Shown one piece after another: positions 25,767 to 34,332 of a DNA stretch of 64,000 nucleotides. Under the pieces are notes generated by a model. It did not search any database and was not told the origin of the DNA. It worked only from the letters and a program-made list of their open reading frames with translations. Origin of the DNA: Deltaproteobacteria bacterium. Lineage in GTDB: Bacteria > Myxococcota > Myxococcia > Myxococcales > 40CM-4-68-19. The stretch is from positions 22,024 through 86,023 of the forward strand of contig VBLC01000071.1 in assembly GCA_005879315.1 (NCBI GenBank), in the 5' to 3' direction. The first letter of the stretch is position 1, and each line of letters opens with the position of its first letter. The position numbers were made by a program, and so were the translations under genes.

Positions 25767-26330
25767 TCAGACCTGCATCAGATCCTTTTCCTTGTTGCCG
25801 ATGATCTCGTCGACCTTCTTGATCCCTGCGTCCACCTCGGCCTGCACCTTCTCCAGCGCCTTCTTGCCGGCGTCCTCGGCGACCTCGCCCTCCTTGATGG
25901 CCTGCTCGAGCAACTCCTTCGCGTCGCGCCGCTCGTTGCGGATGGCGATCTTGTGCTCTTCGCCCTTGTGCTTGACCAGCTTGACGAACTCCTTGCGCCG
26001 CTCCTCGGTGAGCGGGGGAATGGGGACCCGCACCAGCTCCGCGTCGGACTGCGCGGTGACGCCGATGCCGCTCTGGTTGATGGCGTTCTCGATGGGCTTG
26101 ATCATCGTCTTCTCCCACGGCTTGATGACGATCAGCCGCGGGTCGGCGACGGTGACGTTGGCGACCTGGTTGAGCGGCGACAGCTGCCCGTAGTAGTCGA
26201 CGCGCACCGCCTCGAGCAGGGCCGGGTTGGCGCGGCCAGTGCGAACTTTGGCGAGCTCGCGGCGCAGGTCGTCCATCGTCTTGGCGATGCGAGCCTTGAG
26301 ATCGTTCAGCACGTCTTCGGCCATGCCCAT
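25767..26330 (-). CDS. frr: Ribosome recycling factor
   Basis: 187 residues, near the usual ~185. Splits post-termination ribosomes together with EF-G. Diagnostic blocks are LAKVRTGRANPALLEAVRVDYYG, ITKPWEKTMIKPIENAI-like VIKPWEKTMIKPIENAI, VRVPIPPLTEERRKEFVKLV and the terminal KVDEIIGNKEKDLMQV. I use ATG 26330, nine bases after AGGAGG; ATG 26324 is also possible. It directly follows pyrH, the normal pyrH-frr order of the translation cluster (rpsB and tsf are not in the window). Confidence 0.96.
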   Translation of the reverse strand: MGMAEDVLNDLKARIAKTMDDLRRELAKVRTGRANPALLEAVRVDYYGQLSPLNQVANVTVADPRLIVIKPWEKTMIKPIENAINQSGIGVTAQSDAELVRVPIPPLTEERRKEFVKLVKHKGEEHKIAIRNERRDAKELLEQAIKEGEVAEDAGKKALEKVQAEVDAGIKKVDEIIGNKEKDLMQV

Positions 26331-26334
26331 GGCC

Positions 26335-27102
<768 letters not shown>

Positions 27103-27158
27103 CTATCTTGCGACCCCCAGGTGGTCAAGGAAGCCGAGTCAGGCCTTCGGATCGCGTG

Positions 27159-27333
27159 GACTAGTACAGCTGCCCGGAAGTTCGTTCCGCATTGGAACCC
27201 GTCGAGTGTCAGGGGTCAGAGATAAGTCGTTCCGTTTATGGAGCCCCCGGCTAAAGCCGGGGGCTCCAAAAAGCTGAGAACGCACGCCCAATGGCGGCGA
27301 GCGCGGAACGAGCTTGCAGACGGGTGTACTAGT
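27159..27333. repeat. Large imperfect extragenic palindrome with a perfect 12-bp core hairpin
   Basis: Core: GGAGCCCCCGGC (27240-27251), loop TAAA, GCCGGGGGCTCC (27256-27267). Outer arms: ACTAGTACA...AAGTTCGTTCCGC...ATTGG (27159-27197) pairs imperfectly with the reverse complement of 27291-27333 (CCAATGG...GCGGAACGAGCTT...TGTACTAGT). It fills most of the pyrH-rmuC gap and its right end includes the rmuC stop codon. No T-run follows on either strand, so it is not a standard terminator. It looks like a REP- or MITE-type unit. Confidence 0.65.
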
Positions 27334-28672
27334 TCGCGTCCTCGAGCGGAAGCTCCGCCGGTCCGGGAAGGCGCGGCCGCGTCTCCACCTCGACGAGCGG
27401 CTCGATCTCGACGTCGGCCGCGGCGGCCTTGAGCTCCTCGAACTTGCGGGCGCCCGGCAGGACGCGGCTCTCGAACGAGCCGACCATCTCGTTGTAACTG
27501 GCGTTGGCGGTCGAAAGCGCGCGGCCGACCTTGGCGATGTGCTCGGCCAGCCGGGCGATGCGCTTGTGCAGCTCGCGGCCCTGCTGGGCGATGGCGCGGG
27601 CATTGAGCGCGATGCTCTCCTGCTTCCAGACGTGCGCGACGGTGAGGAGCACGCTGAGCAGCGTGCTCGGCGTGGCGAGCACGATACGGCTCTTGAAGGC
27701 GTCGCTGTCGAGCGAGGGATCGGCGTCGAGCGCAGCGGCGAGCAGGCCTTCGCTGGGGACGAAGAGCACCACCATCTCCGGGCTGCCGGCAAAGGCCTCC
27801 CAGTACTGCTTGCCCGCCAGCGCCTCGATGTGCGCGCGCAGCTGGGCGGCATGCAATTTCAGCAGCGCAGGGCGATCGACCTCGGCCGCTTCGACCGCGC
27901 GCTGGTACGCCTCGAACGGGACCTTCGAATCGATCAGGACCGTCTTGTTGCCCGGAAGCCGCACCGCCATGTCGGGGCGCAGGACTCCCTCATCGGAGGA
28001 GGCCACCGGCTGCTCGTCGAAGTCGACGTGCGGCCGCAAACCGGCCAGCTCGATGGTGCGGCGCAGCTGCAGCTCTCCCCAGCGGCCGCGCTGGGCCGGA
28101 GCGCGCAGGGCGGTGGCGAGCCGCTCCGTCTGGCCGCGCAGGCGCTCCTCCTCGGCGGTGAGCGCGCGCACCTGCTCGGCGAGTCGCGAGGTGTTGCCTT
28201 CCTGCGATTTTTCCAGCTGCTCGATCTTCTCGTTCACGTGGTGGAGCGCCTCGTTCACCGGGCGCACCATCTCCGCCACTGTCTGGGCCCGCTTCTCCAG
28301 CTCGGCCTGGGACGACTGCTGCGCGCGCTTGAGGACCTGCTCGTTGAGCTGGACCAGCTGGACGCTGTTGGCGTCGAGGGCGCTCTTGGCCAGCCCGGCG
28401 AAGGTCTCGTGCAAGAGCAGCTGCTGCTCCTGCGCGGCGCGAAGTTGCGCCTCGAGAGCGGCGCGGCGGGACTCGGTCTCCCGCAAGGCCGCCCCGATGT
28501 CGGCTTCTGCCTCGCGCTGCTCCCGCTCGCGGGCGCGAAAGGCGGCAAGATCGGCCGCGTGCTGGTCGCGCGCGCGCTGGAGCTCCGACTCGAGCGCGCG
28601 CACGCGCGAGCGCGCCGAGGCCAGGAAGTAGAGGACGGCGGTGAGCGCGAGCACGGGAAGGAGCACGGTCAT
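27329..28672 (-). CDS. rmuC: RmuC family protein (putative nuclease scaffold)
   Basis: 447 residues. N-terminal membrane anchor (VLLPVLALTAVLYFLA), long coiled coil (about 20-165), then the RmuC domain with GRWGELQLRRTIELAGL, the PD-(D/E)xK-like RPDMAVRLPGNKTVLIDSKVP and LYFVPSE-like MVVLFVPSEGLLAAAL. RmuC limits recombination at inverted repeats in E. coli by an unsettled mechanism. The ATG overlaps the stop of the methyltransferase gene (ATGA), making it the last gene of a six-gene coupled run. Its stop codon is inside the extragenic palindrome. Confidence 0.92.
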   Translation of the reverse strand: MTVLLPVLALTAVLYFLASARSRVRALESELQRARDQHAADLAAFRAREREQREAEADIGAALRETESRRAALEAQLRAAQEQQLLLHETFAGLAKSALDANSVQLVQLNEQVLKRAQQSSQAELEKRAQTVAEMVRPVNEALHHVNEKIEQLEKSQEGNTSRLAEQVRALTAEEERLRGQTERLATALRAPAQRGRWGELQLRRTIELAGLRPHVDFDEQPVASSDEGVLRPDMAVRLPGNKTVLIDSKVPFEAYQRAVEAAEVDRPALLKLHAAQLRAHIEALAGKQYWEAFAGSPEMVVLFVPSEGLLAAALDADPSLDSDAFKSRIVLATPSTLLSVLLTVAHVWKQESIALNARAIAQQGRELHKRIARLAEHIAKVGRALSTANASYNEMVGSFESRVLPGARKFEELKAAAADVEIEPLVEVETRPRLPGPAELPLEDAN

Positions 28673-30222
28673 GCGATTTCCTCCTCTCGATCGGTCGTGC
28701 TTGCGACAGTAGCGGAGGGGTCTGACATAGCCTGCTCAAGCAGCCGCAATTCCTCGGGGAAGCGCTCCGCCCAGAAGCCGCGCTCGCTAGCCTTGCGAAG
28801 CTCGGGAGGCAGCGCGAAGAGCGCGTACACCTGGGCGTCGATCCGGCGGTCGAGGAGATGGCACGCGGCAAGCGAGTCTGACATCCCCGCGATCGCCGCC
28901 CGCTCCCTCGCCAACCCCGAAAGCCGCCAAGGCTCGCGCAAGAGTGCGCCCGGCACCGGCAGCTCGCGCAGCGCCGAAGGCTTCACGTTCACGTCGGTGG
29001 TCCGCAGCCGGTGGTAGCGATTCATCGCCACCGACGAGAGCAGCGCGAGCAGCGCCCAGAGCCGCTCCTCTTCTGCGCAAGAGATGGTCGAGAGCGAATC
29101 GAGGCACACCAACGACGGCGGCACCGGCGCCGCTTCCAGCCAGCGCGCCCAGGGCGCGGATGAATTGGTGCGGATGCGCTGGATGGCCACGCGCGCGCGT
29201 CCGAGCTGCCGCTCGACCAGGGGCTGCAGATGTCGCCCGTCGATCAGCGCCTTCGGCCGCCAGCGCAGCGCGAAAGGCAGGACGTCCTCGCCGCCCGCGA
29301 GGCCGACTTCGCCAGCGAGAGGCGACCGGCGCGCGACGTGCCGCGCGTTGTCGCCTGTGCGCATGCCGTAGCCGACCTCGCAGATGGAGCCGAGCGGCAC
29401 GGAAGAGGCCTCCATCGCCCGGCAGAGGGCGCGCTCCTCCCTGCTGCGATAGGCGAACCAACCCGCGCGCGCCGTCCGCTCCAGCTCCTCGCGCGAGAGC
29501 GGCGCGAGCTGCCTCGTCCCGCGCAGAACGCGCGCCGCTCGCCGCCGGCAGGGGCGCCGCACGAGCACGACCGCCTGCACGCGCGTGTCCTTCGCCGCGG
29601 CAAAAGGCTTGCCGAGATCGACCAGCGCCGCCACTTCCGCCTGCTCGAGCACCGCGGAGCGCAGCGCGCCGGCCCGCGCGAGGAACATCCAGGTATCGGG
29701 AATGAGCAGCGCCGCCGCGCCGCCCGGCCGCACCAGCTGCAGCGAGCGCAGGAGAAAAGCCGCGTATCGATCGATCTCCCCCCCGCGCAGCCCCGGCAGC
29801 GCGCGAGCAAGGAAGCGCCGCTCGCCCGCGCCCTCGACGTGCCCGTAAGGAGGATTGCTGATGAGCAGATCGGCCGGCGGCGGCTGCAGCCGCAGCGCAT
29901 CGCCGCGCTGCAGACGCGCGCTCTCGACTCCCGACAGCCGCAGAGCGCGCCGCGCCACCCGCAGCGCCGCGCCGTCGAGATCGATCCCGCGCAAGTCACG
30001 CAGGCCCGCCCGCGCGGCGGCGACGAGAAAAGCCCCGGCGCCGGCGCAAGGGTCGAGCACCGCGCCGCCCGGCGAGTGGCGCAGCGCGATCTCGACCACC
30101 TGCGCCGCCAGCTCGGGCGGAGTGTAATAGACGCCGGCGCTGCGCCGCCCCGCTCTCCCCAGCGCGCGCGCTTTCTCTTCTTCGAATTTGCGGATCAGCG
30201 CGTCGGCATCGGCCGCGCTCAA
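28669..30222 (-). CDS. N6-adenine DNA methyltransferase (TaqI/Eco57I-like), no nuclease domain
   Basis: 517 residues. I place the start at TTG 30222, which overlaps the aldolase stop (TTGA); longer frames only read through the aldolase gene. SAM-binding motif I is VLDPCAGAGAFLVAA, preceded by GVYYTPPELA; the catalytic NPPY is in DLLISNPPYGHVEG. The C-terminal half resembles a target-recognition region (VGYGMRTGDNARHV, YHRLRTTDVNVKPSALRELP). No restriction domain is fused and none is nearby. It is coupled by ATGA to rmuC. Likely role: DNA adenine methylation, either as an orphan enzyme or as part of a modification system (inference). Confidence 0.85.
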   Translation of the reverse strand: MSAADADALIRKFEEEKARALGRAGRRSAGVYYTPPELAAQVVEIALRHSPGGAVLDPCAGAGAFLVAAARAGLRDLRGIDLDGAALRVARRALRLSGVESARLQRGDALRLQPPPADLLISNPPYGHVEGAGERRFLARALPGLRGGEIDRYAAFLLRSLQLVRPGGAAALLIPDTWMFLARAGALRSAVLEQAEVAALVDLGKPFAAAKDTRVQAVVLVRRPCRRRAARVLRGTRQLAPLSREELERTARAGWFAYRSREERALCRAMEASSVPLGSICEVGYGMRTGDNARHVARRSPLAGEVGLAGGEDVLPFALRWRPKALIDGRHLQPLVERQLGRARVAIQRIRTNSSAPWARWLEAAPVPPSLVCLDSLSTISCAEEERLWALLALLSSVAMNRYHRLRTTDVNVKPSALRELPVPGALLREPWRLSGLARERAAIAGMSDSLAACHLLDRRIDAQVYALFALPPELRKASERGFWAERFPEELRLLEQAMSDPSATVASTTDREEEIA

Positions 30223-30872
30223 GCGCGCTTTCCCCTGGGGAAGAGCTTCCTGTTCTGCTCGAGCAGCTGCGCCATCTCCGCGGCTGGGAGCGGCTGCGCG
30301 CCGCCGAGCACGCGGGCGTGATGGAGGATCTCCGCCAGATGCTCGACGAGCTCCATGCGCAGGTAAGCGAGCTGCACGCCGGTCCCGAGCGTGAGCGCGC
30401 CGTTTCCGGGCAGGAGCATGGCGTCCGCCTCCGCCGCGCAGCGTGACACGGATTCCACCGCCTGGGGAGTTTTCGGCATGGCAAAGGGCGCGAGCGGAAT
30501 CAGCCCGAGCGAGACGACGGCTTCGGGCAGGCAGACGGGCTCGAGCGGCATCCTCGCCGCGCCGAAAGCGGTGGCGTACGGCGGATGGGCATGCACCACC
30601 GCCTCCACGTCGGGCCGCGCGCGGTAGGCGGCGAGATGCAGCTCGGTCTCTCCCGGAGGCTTGCGGGTACCTTCGATCACGTTCCCCGCGCCGTCGATCA
30701 CGACCAGGGTCGCCTCGGTCACTTCCAGCTTCGAAGTCGCCGTCGGCGTGATGAGAAAGCGGTCGCCTCTCAACCGCACCGAGACGTTGCCGTCGTGGTT
30801 GGCCACCCACCCCGCCTTGTGCAGGCGCCGCGCCGTCTCGGCCACCTGCGCGCGGAGGAGCGGCTGCATCAT
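30219..30872 (-). CDS. Class II aldolase / fuculose-1-phosphate aldolase family
   Basis: 217 residues from the ATGATGA overlap with the preceding microcompartment gene. Zinc aldolase features: [13 protein letters not shown] (phosphate loop), [12 protein letters not shown], the catalytic Glu in [11 protein letters not shown], the zinc pair H-x-H in [13 protein letters not shown] and a late HLAEILHH. Family members cleave fuculose- or rhamnulose-1-phosphate to DHAP plus lactaldehyde, or act as epimerases. In other bacteria this aldolase is a signature cargo of fucose/rhamnose microcompartments, and here it directly follows two vertex-protein genes, which supports the same context. It lacks an obvious encapsulation peptide. 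Confidence 0.85.
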   Translation of the reverse strand: MMQPLLRAQVAETARRLHKAGWVANHDGNVSVRLRGDRFLITPTATSKLEVTEATLVVIDGAGNVIEGTRKPPGETELHLAAYRARPDVEAVVHAHPPYATAFGAARMPLEPVCLPEAVVSLGLIPLAPFAMPKTPQAVESVSRCAAEADAMLLPGNGALTLGTGVQLAYLRMELVEHLAEILHHARVLGGAQPLPAAEMAQLLEQNRKLFPRGKRA

Positions 30873-31144
30873 TCGACCGCGTCCACCACGCCGACCACGC
30901 AGGAGCGGATGGGCCACTTCGCCGTCAGCGGCAGCCCGAAGAGCTGGCGCACGCCGTTGCCTTCGCGCAGGACCAGGACGGTGTCGCCCTCGCCCGACTG
31001 CACGGCGCGATCCACGGCGAGGAAGCTCTTGCCGCTCGCCGCGCCCTTCTGATCGATCGGCTGCACGACGAGAAGCTTCAGGCGGGCGAACGCGGGATGC
31101 TTCTCGGTCGCAATCACCGGACCCAGGACCTTGCAGAGGATCAT
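30869..31144 (-). CDS. EutN/CcmL-type microcompartment vertex protein (BMC-P) 2
   Basis: 91 residues. Pentameric vertex-protein pattern: start [19 protein letters not shown], the KLLVVQPID strand, [22 protein letters not shown] and the end [10 protein letters not shown]. Such proteins close the vertices of bacterial microcompartments. It overlaps both neighbours by four bases (ATGA at each end), between the first BMC-P gene and the aldolase gene. No BMC-H or BMC-T shell gene is in the window. Confidence 0.88.
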   Translation of the reverse strand: MILCKVLGPVIATEKHPAFARLKLLVVQPIDQKGAASGKSFLAVDRAVQSGEGDTVLVLREGNGVRQLFGLPLTAKWPIRSCVVGVVDAVE

Positions 31145-31404
31145 GCGCGCACCTGATCGACGATGCCGACCACCGCCGCATCGACGGGGACGAAGCTCGG
31201 CTCCAGCGCCAGCGCCGCCTCGCGCGAGCCGACCAGGAAGACGAAGTCGCCTCTTCCGGCGCGCACGGTATCGACGGCGACTTCCAGCCGGCCGTTCGGC
31301 TGGCGCCGGTGATCGACCGGCTGCACCAGGAGCAATTTCTGTCCGCCCAGCCCCTCGCACTTGCGCTCGGCCACCACCGTGCCGACCACCATGCCGAGAT
31401 ACAT
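31141..31404 (-). CDS. EutN/CcmL-type microcompartment vertex protein (BMC-P) 1
   Basis: 87 residues: [48 protein letters not shown] and the end [12 protein letters not shown]. It is a diverged paralogue of the next gene, with the same strand order. The ATG lies two bases after the stop of the ZnR-GYF-AgmX gene and its stop overlaps the start of BMC-P 2. Having two or three different BMC-P genes is normal in aldolase-type microcompartment loci (known from planctomycetes and Haliangium). Confidence 0.88.
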   Translation of the reverse strand: MYLGMVVGTVVAERKCEGLGGQKLLLVQPVDHRRQPNGRLEVAVDTVRAGRGDFVFLVGSREAALALEPSFVPVDAAVVGIVDQVRA

Positions 31405-31406
31405 TC

Positions 31407-32741
31407 CTACTCTCCCGCCGTGACGGCGATGGGGATGTCGACGTCCGAGGGCGCGCCCGAGAAGGGCGGAAAGGCGATGCGCATCGTCGCCCGCTTGAGG
31501 CAGGCGCCGAGCGGGCTGTCGTCGACGGAGCGCTTGTCGATCTTCGCCGAGGTCACCTCGCCCGAGGGCGCGATGGTGGTGGCGATGTGGATCCTTCCCA
31601 CGCGCAGATTCCGATCGCGCTTGAGCGCATCGTCGACGCATCCCTGCAGCGCGGGCTTGTTCTCGTCGAGCTTCATGCGCACTTGATCGGCGCTCAGGCC
31701 GGTCTGCTCCGCCGGTTTCTCTTTTTCCGCGGGCGGAACGGGCTTCGCTTCTGGCGGGGGAATCTCCGCAGCTGGCTTTTCGGGCGCAGGCTTCTGGGGA
31801 ACATCCGCGGCGGGCTTGGGCGGCGGCGACTCGAGCCGCTCGGAGAGGAACCAGACGGCGAGCACCGCGGCCGCGAGCAGCGCGAAGACGATCAGCGCCA
31901 CCGGCGGGCCGCTCCTCTTCTCGAGCGTCCGGGCGAACATCAGCTCCCCGCCCGCCGGATTCTGGGCAAGAGCCGGATTCTGGGGCACAGCCGGCTTCGT
32001 CTCCTTCTTCTTCGCCAGCTCCTCGCTCGCCCAGCGCGCCAGGTCCGCCCCGCTCCCGCCGGAGGAAAGCTCGCCGCCGACCTTCTTCTCGTGCGCGCGC
32101 TCGCCGAGCGGAAACGGATCGATGGGCTTGGCCTCGACGGGCTTGCTGTCGCGCGGCGCCGGCTTGGCGCTCGGCGCAGCCCGCGGTTGGGCGGGCTTGA
32201 GGCTCGCCTCCAGCGCGGGATGCGCATTGACGACCGGCGCAGGCGGAGGCAGCTCGGGAAAGAGCGCGGCCATCTCGGGGACGTCCTTGGCGCGCTGCCA
32301 GGAAGGCATGCCCTCTTTCCACAGATAGGTGCGCGGGCCGACCGCTCCCTGCCCCGTCTTCTCCTCCAGCTGGGCGCGCGTGAGCGGGCCGGTCTGCTTT
32401 CCCGCGAGCATGGCGAACCACAGCGACTCCCGGGCGGCCGGCGCCGGGGGAGCTCCGTTCTCCACCGCGAGGGGCTCGTCGCGCTTGGAAGCCTGCAGGG
32501 CTTTTTCCAGCACCTCGCTGTCCATCGCGCGGGTGCTCTCTTTGTCGGTCTCGCGCGGGCGATGGTCGATCTCGCCCGGCGTCGCCCTCCTCGCGAGAGA
32601 AGGCGGCCGGTTCGCCAGCGCGGGATCGGCGATGGTGATCCGCGCGCCGCATCTCTTGCAGCGCACGACGAGGCGCTTGCCGCGCAATTTTTCGTCGGCG
32701 ATCTGGAGAAGGGTTTTGCAGCTCTCGCAGCTGAATTGCAT
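31407..32741 (-). CDS. Zinc ribbon - GYF_2 - TM - AgmX/PglI C-terminal domain protein (GltJ-like)
   Basis: 444 residues. An MJ0042-type zinc ribbon with C5-x2-C8 and C28-x2-C31 is followed by a GYF_2 domain (about 105-165, [35 protein letters not shown]) and a Pro/Ala/Lys linker. Then come one membrane helix ([19 protein letters not shown]), a second Pro-rich stretch and the TonB-like AgmX/PglI domain ([39 protein letters not shown]). The layout matches GltJ/AgmX of the M. xanthus Agl-Glt gliding machine, although this protein is shorter than I recall GltJ being. The cytosolic ZnR/GYF pair would bind regulators and the periplasmic end the envelope. It may be a paralogue with another task. Confidence 0.85.
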   Translation of the reverse strand: MQFSCESCKTLLQIADEKLRGKRLVVRCKRCGARITIADPALANRPPSLARRATPGEIDHRPRETDKESTRAMDSEVLEKALQASKRDEPLAVENGAPPAPAARESLWFAMLAGKQTGPLTRAQLEEKTGQGAVGPRTYLWKEGMPSWQRAKDVPEMAALFPELPPPAPVVNAHPALEASLKPAQPRAAPSAKPAPRDSKPVEAKPIDPFPLGERAHEKKVGGELSSGGSGADLARWASEELAKKKETKPAVPQNPALAQNPAGGELMFARTLEKRSGPPVALIVFALLAAAVLAVWFLSERLESPPPKPAADVPQKPAPEKPAAEIPPPEAKPVPPAEKEKPAEQTGLSADQVRMKLDENKPALQGCVDDALKRDRNLRVGRIHIATTIAPSGEVTSAKIDKRSVDDSPLGACLKRATMRIAFPPFSGAPSDVDIPIAVTAGE

Positions 32742-32793
32742 CCGCAGGCAACTCTACCTGATTTCGGCGGCGCCCTGGAACGACGGCGCTCAC

Positions 32794-33156
32794 TCAGGTG
32801 GTGGCTTCCGCTCCCTGCGCGGCGCGCCGGCTCTTGCGGCCGCGGCTTCCCGTCTTCTGCGCGCGGTAACGAGCGCGATAGTAATGCGAGCGGCACAATC
32901 CTTTCGCCAGCACCGCATTGCCGCAGCCCGGCTCCTTGCAGATCGCTTTTTCTCCGCTCAGCGCGCGGCGGCCCCGCCGACCGGTGGCGCCGGCGCCCAG
33001 CTTGCGGGCCAGCGCGCGAACGTTGATCGCGCCTTCCAGGGTGCGCTGGACGCTCTCGGCGATGATGTGGCCGAGCTGAGCGCCGATCTGTTCGCCCAGG
33101 CTTTCCACCCACCGGCCCATGCCGGAGTCCGAAGCCCTTCCGCGTCCGCGTGGCAT
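32794..33156 (-). CDS. Small basic protein with C-x4-C-x8-C-x2-H zinc knuckle
   Basis: 120 residues from ATG 33156, with GGAG seven bases upstream; an in-frame start at 33240 would run through the promoter. N-terminal Arg-rich start (MPRGRGRASDS), a central amphipathic helix (GEQIGAQLGHIIAESVQRTL) and a C-terminal zinc knuckle, CKEPGCGNAVLAKGLCRSHYY, then a Lys/Arg-rich tail. The knuckle is common in small actinobacterial and myxobacterial proteins of unknown role; basic charge suggests nucleic-acid binding. It precedes the ZnR-GYF gene by 52 bp on the same strand. Confidence 0.75.
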   Translation of the reverse strand: MPRGRGRASDSGMGRWVESLGEQIGAQLGHIIAESVQRTLEGAINVRALARKLGAGATGRRGRRALSGEKAICKEPGCGNAVLAKGLCRSHYYRARYRAQKTGSRGRKSRRAAQGAEATT

Positions 33157-33212
33157 TGGTCGCTCCGATGGAAGGAAAGGAAAGGCGCGCACGCTTTCGA
33201 TAACAGCGGCAA

Positions 33213-33240
33213 ACGATAGCGGCCGAAGTTGGCTTGTCAA
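33213..33240 (-). promoter_or_regulatory. Sigma-70-like promoter upstream of the zinc-knuckle gene
   Basis: On the minus strand TTGACA (33240-33235) is followed after 16 bp by TATCGT (33218-33213). The -35 matches the consensus fully and the -10 at four of six. The inferred start is about 50 bp upstream of ATG 33156. It could drive the zinc-knuckle gene and, by read-through, the ZnR-GYF/BMC-P/aldolase/methylase/rmuC run. Confidence 0.5.
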
Positions 33241-33271
33241 GCAACGACAGAATTGATTTGCAACATTTGGG

Positions 33272-33781
33272 TCACGGGCGAACGCCGCGCTGCTCGAGTT
33301 TTTTCAAGAGCGCCTCCAGCCGCCGCTCCTCGCGCGCGATCTCGAGTCCCGCCGCGCGCGCTCCGTCGAGAAGCGCAATGCAGACGAGAATGGCGCTCAG
33401 CGCCTCCCGCTCGCGACCCTCTTCTTCGAGGAACGCCTCCACTCCTTGCGCGAGATGGCGGAAGTCGCGGAAGCAAAGCACTGCCGGCAGATCCGGCAAA
33501 GGTCCTGTATTATCGATCGAGGGCGCGAAGGCGAATCCGACATCGGCGAGCGCCACCTGCCGTCCGTCCTGGAAGGCGAGCAACAGATAAGGCGCCGGCC
33601 GCAGCGGGCTCGATTTTTCCTCCGCCTGCGAGAGCTCCTCCCAAAGGAGGTGCAGCTCCTTGCCGCTGCCCGGTTCGACCAGGCGGGCGCCGCGACCGTC
33701 CTCGTCTTCGACGGCCGCCACTGCGGCGAGAGGGCGGCGCGCGAACTCCAGCACCTTGGCTCTCGCCTCGGCCGGCGTCAT
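33272..33781 (-). CDS. Hypothetical protein co-translated with cyclophilin
   Basis: 169 residues, starting in an ATGA overlap with the cyclophilin stop. Content: [20 protein letters not shown], a beta-rich middle ([20 protein letters not shown]) and a helical end ([15 protein letters not shown]). No family, signal or motif recognised. Last gene of the run that starts with the MaoC gene at 40.1 kb. The 115 bp between it and the zinc-knuckle gene hold the promoter described above and nothing else clear. Confidence 0.75.
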   Translation of the reverse strand: MTPAEARAKVLEFARRPLAAVAAVEDEDGRGARLVEPGSGKELHLLWEELSQAEEKSSPLRPAPYLLLAFQDGRQVALADVGFAFAPSIDNTGPLPDLPAVLCFRDFRHLAQGVEAFLEEEGREREALSAILVCIALLDGARAAGLEIAREERRLEALLKKLEQRGVRP

Positions 33782-34320
33782 TTCGAAAGGCGGATGCTCT
33801 TGACGACGACGGTTTCGACGGGCACGTCCGCGAGCGGCACGCCGTCGGCGGAGGGCTTGGTTGCGGTGGGAACATTCTCGATCTTGCGAACCACGTCCAT
33901 TCCCGCGACGACCTTGCCGAAGACCGCGTAGCCGAACCCGCGCGGGCTGTCGTCCTTGTGATCGAGAAAGGCGTTGTCGGCGACGTTGATGAAGAATTGA
34001 TCGGTTGCACTGTCGACGACGCCGGTGCGCGCCATGGCGAGGGTGCCGGCAACATTCTTCAGGCCATTCCCCGCTTCGTTCTTGATGGGCGGATTGGTGG
34101 CGCCCCTCTGCTTCAGCTGCGCGTCGAAGCCGCCGCCCTGGATCATGAAGCGCTTGATGACGCGGTGGAAGACGGTGTCGTCGTAGTGCTTCGACTTCAC
34201 GTACTCGAGGAAGTTCTTGACGCTGAGAGGCGCGCGCTTGGCGTCGAGCTCGACTTTGACGTCGCCCATCGAAGTGGAGATGACGACGACCTGCGCGGCG
34301 GCCAGGAGAAGGGAGGGCAT
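33778..34320 (-). CDS. Cyclophilin-type peptidyl-prolyl cis-trans isomerase
   Basis: 180 residues. Cyclophilin core: [21 protein letters not shown], the catalytic Arg in [35 protein letters not shown] and [12 protein letters not shown] short hydrophobic start ([14 protein letters not shown]) may be a weak signal or simply the first strand, so location is uncertain. It lies 12 bp after the Ccr-like gene and overlaps the next gene by ATGA. Confidence 0.93.
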   Translation of the reverse strand: MPSLLLAAAQVVVISTSMGDVKVELDAKRAPLSVKNFLEYVKSKHYDDTVFHRVIKRFMIQGGGFDAQLKQRGATNPPIKNEAGNGLKNVAGTLAMARTGVVDSATDQFFINVADNAFLDHKDDSPRGFGYAVFGKVVAGMDVVRKIENVPTATKPSADGVPLADVPVETVVVKSIRLSK

Positions 34321-34332
34321 GCAGCGTCTTTA

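Noticed and set aside
28669..30222. Complete restriction-modification or BREX/DISARM defence system
   Set aside because: Only a methylase and RmuC are present; no nuclease domain, helicase, PglZ, BrxC or similar gene adjoins.
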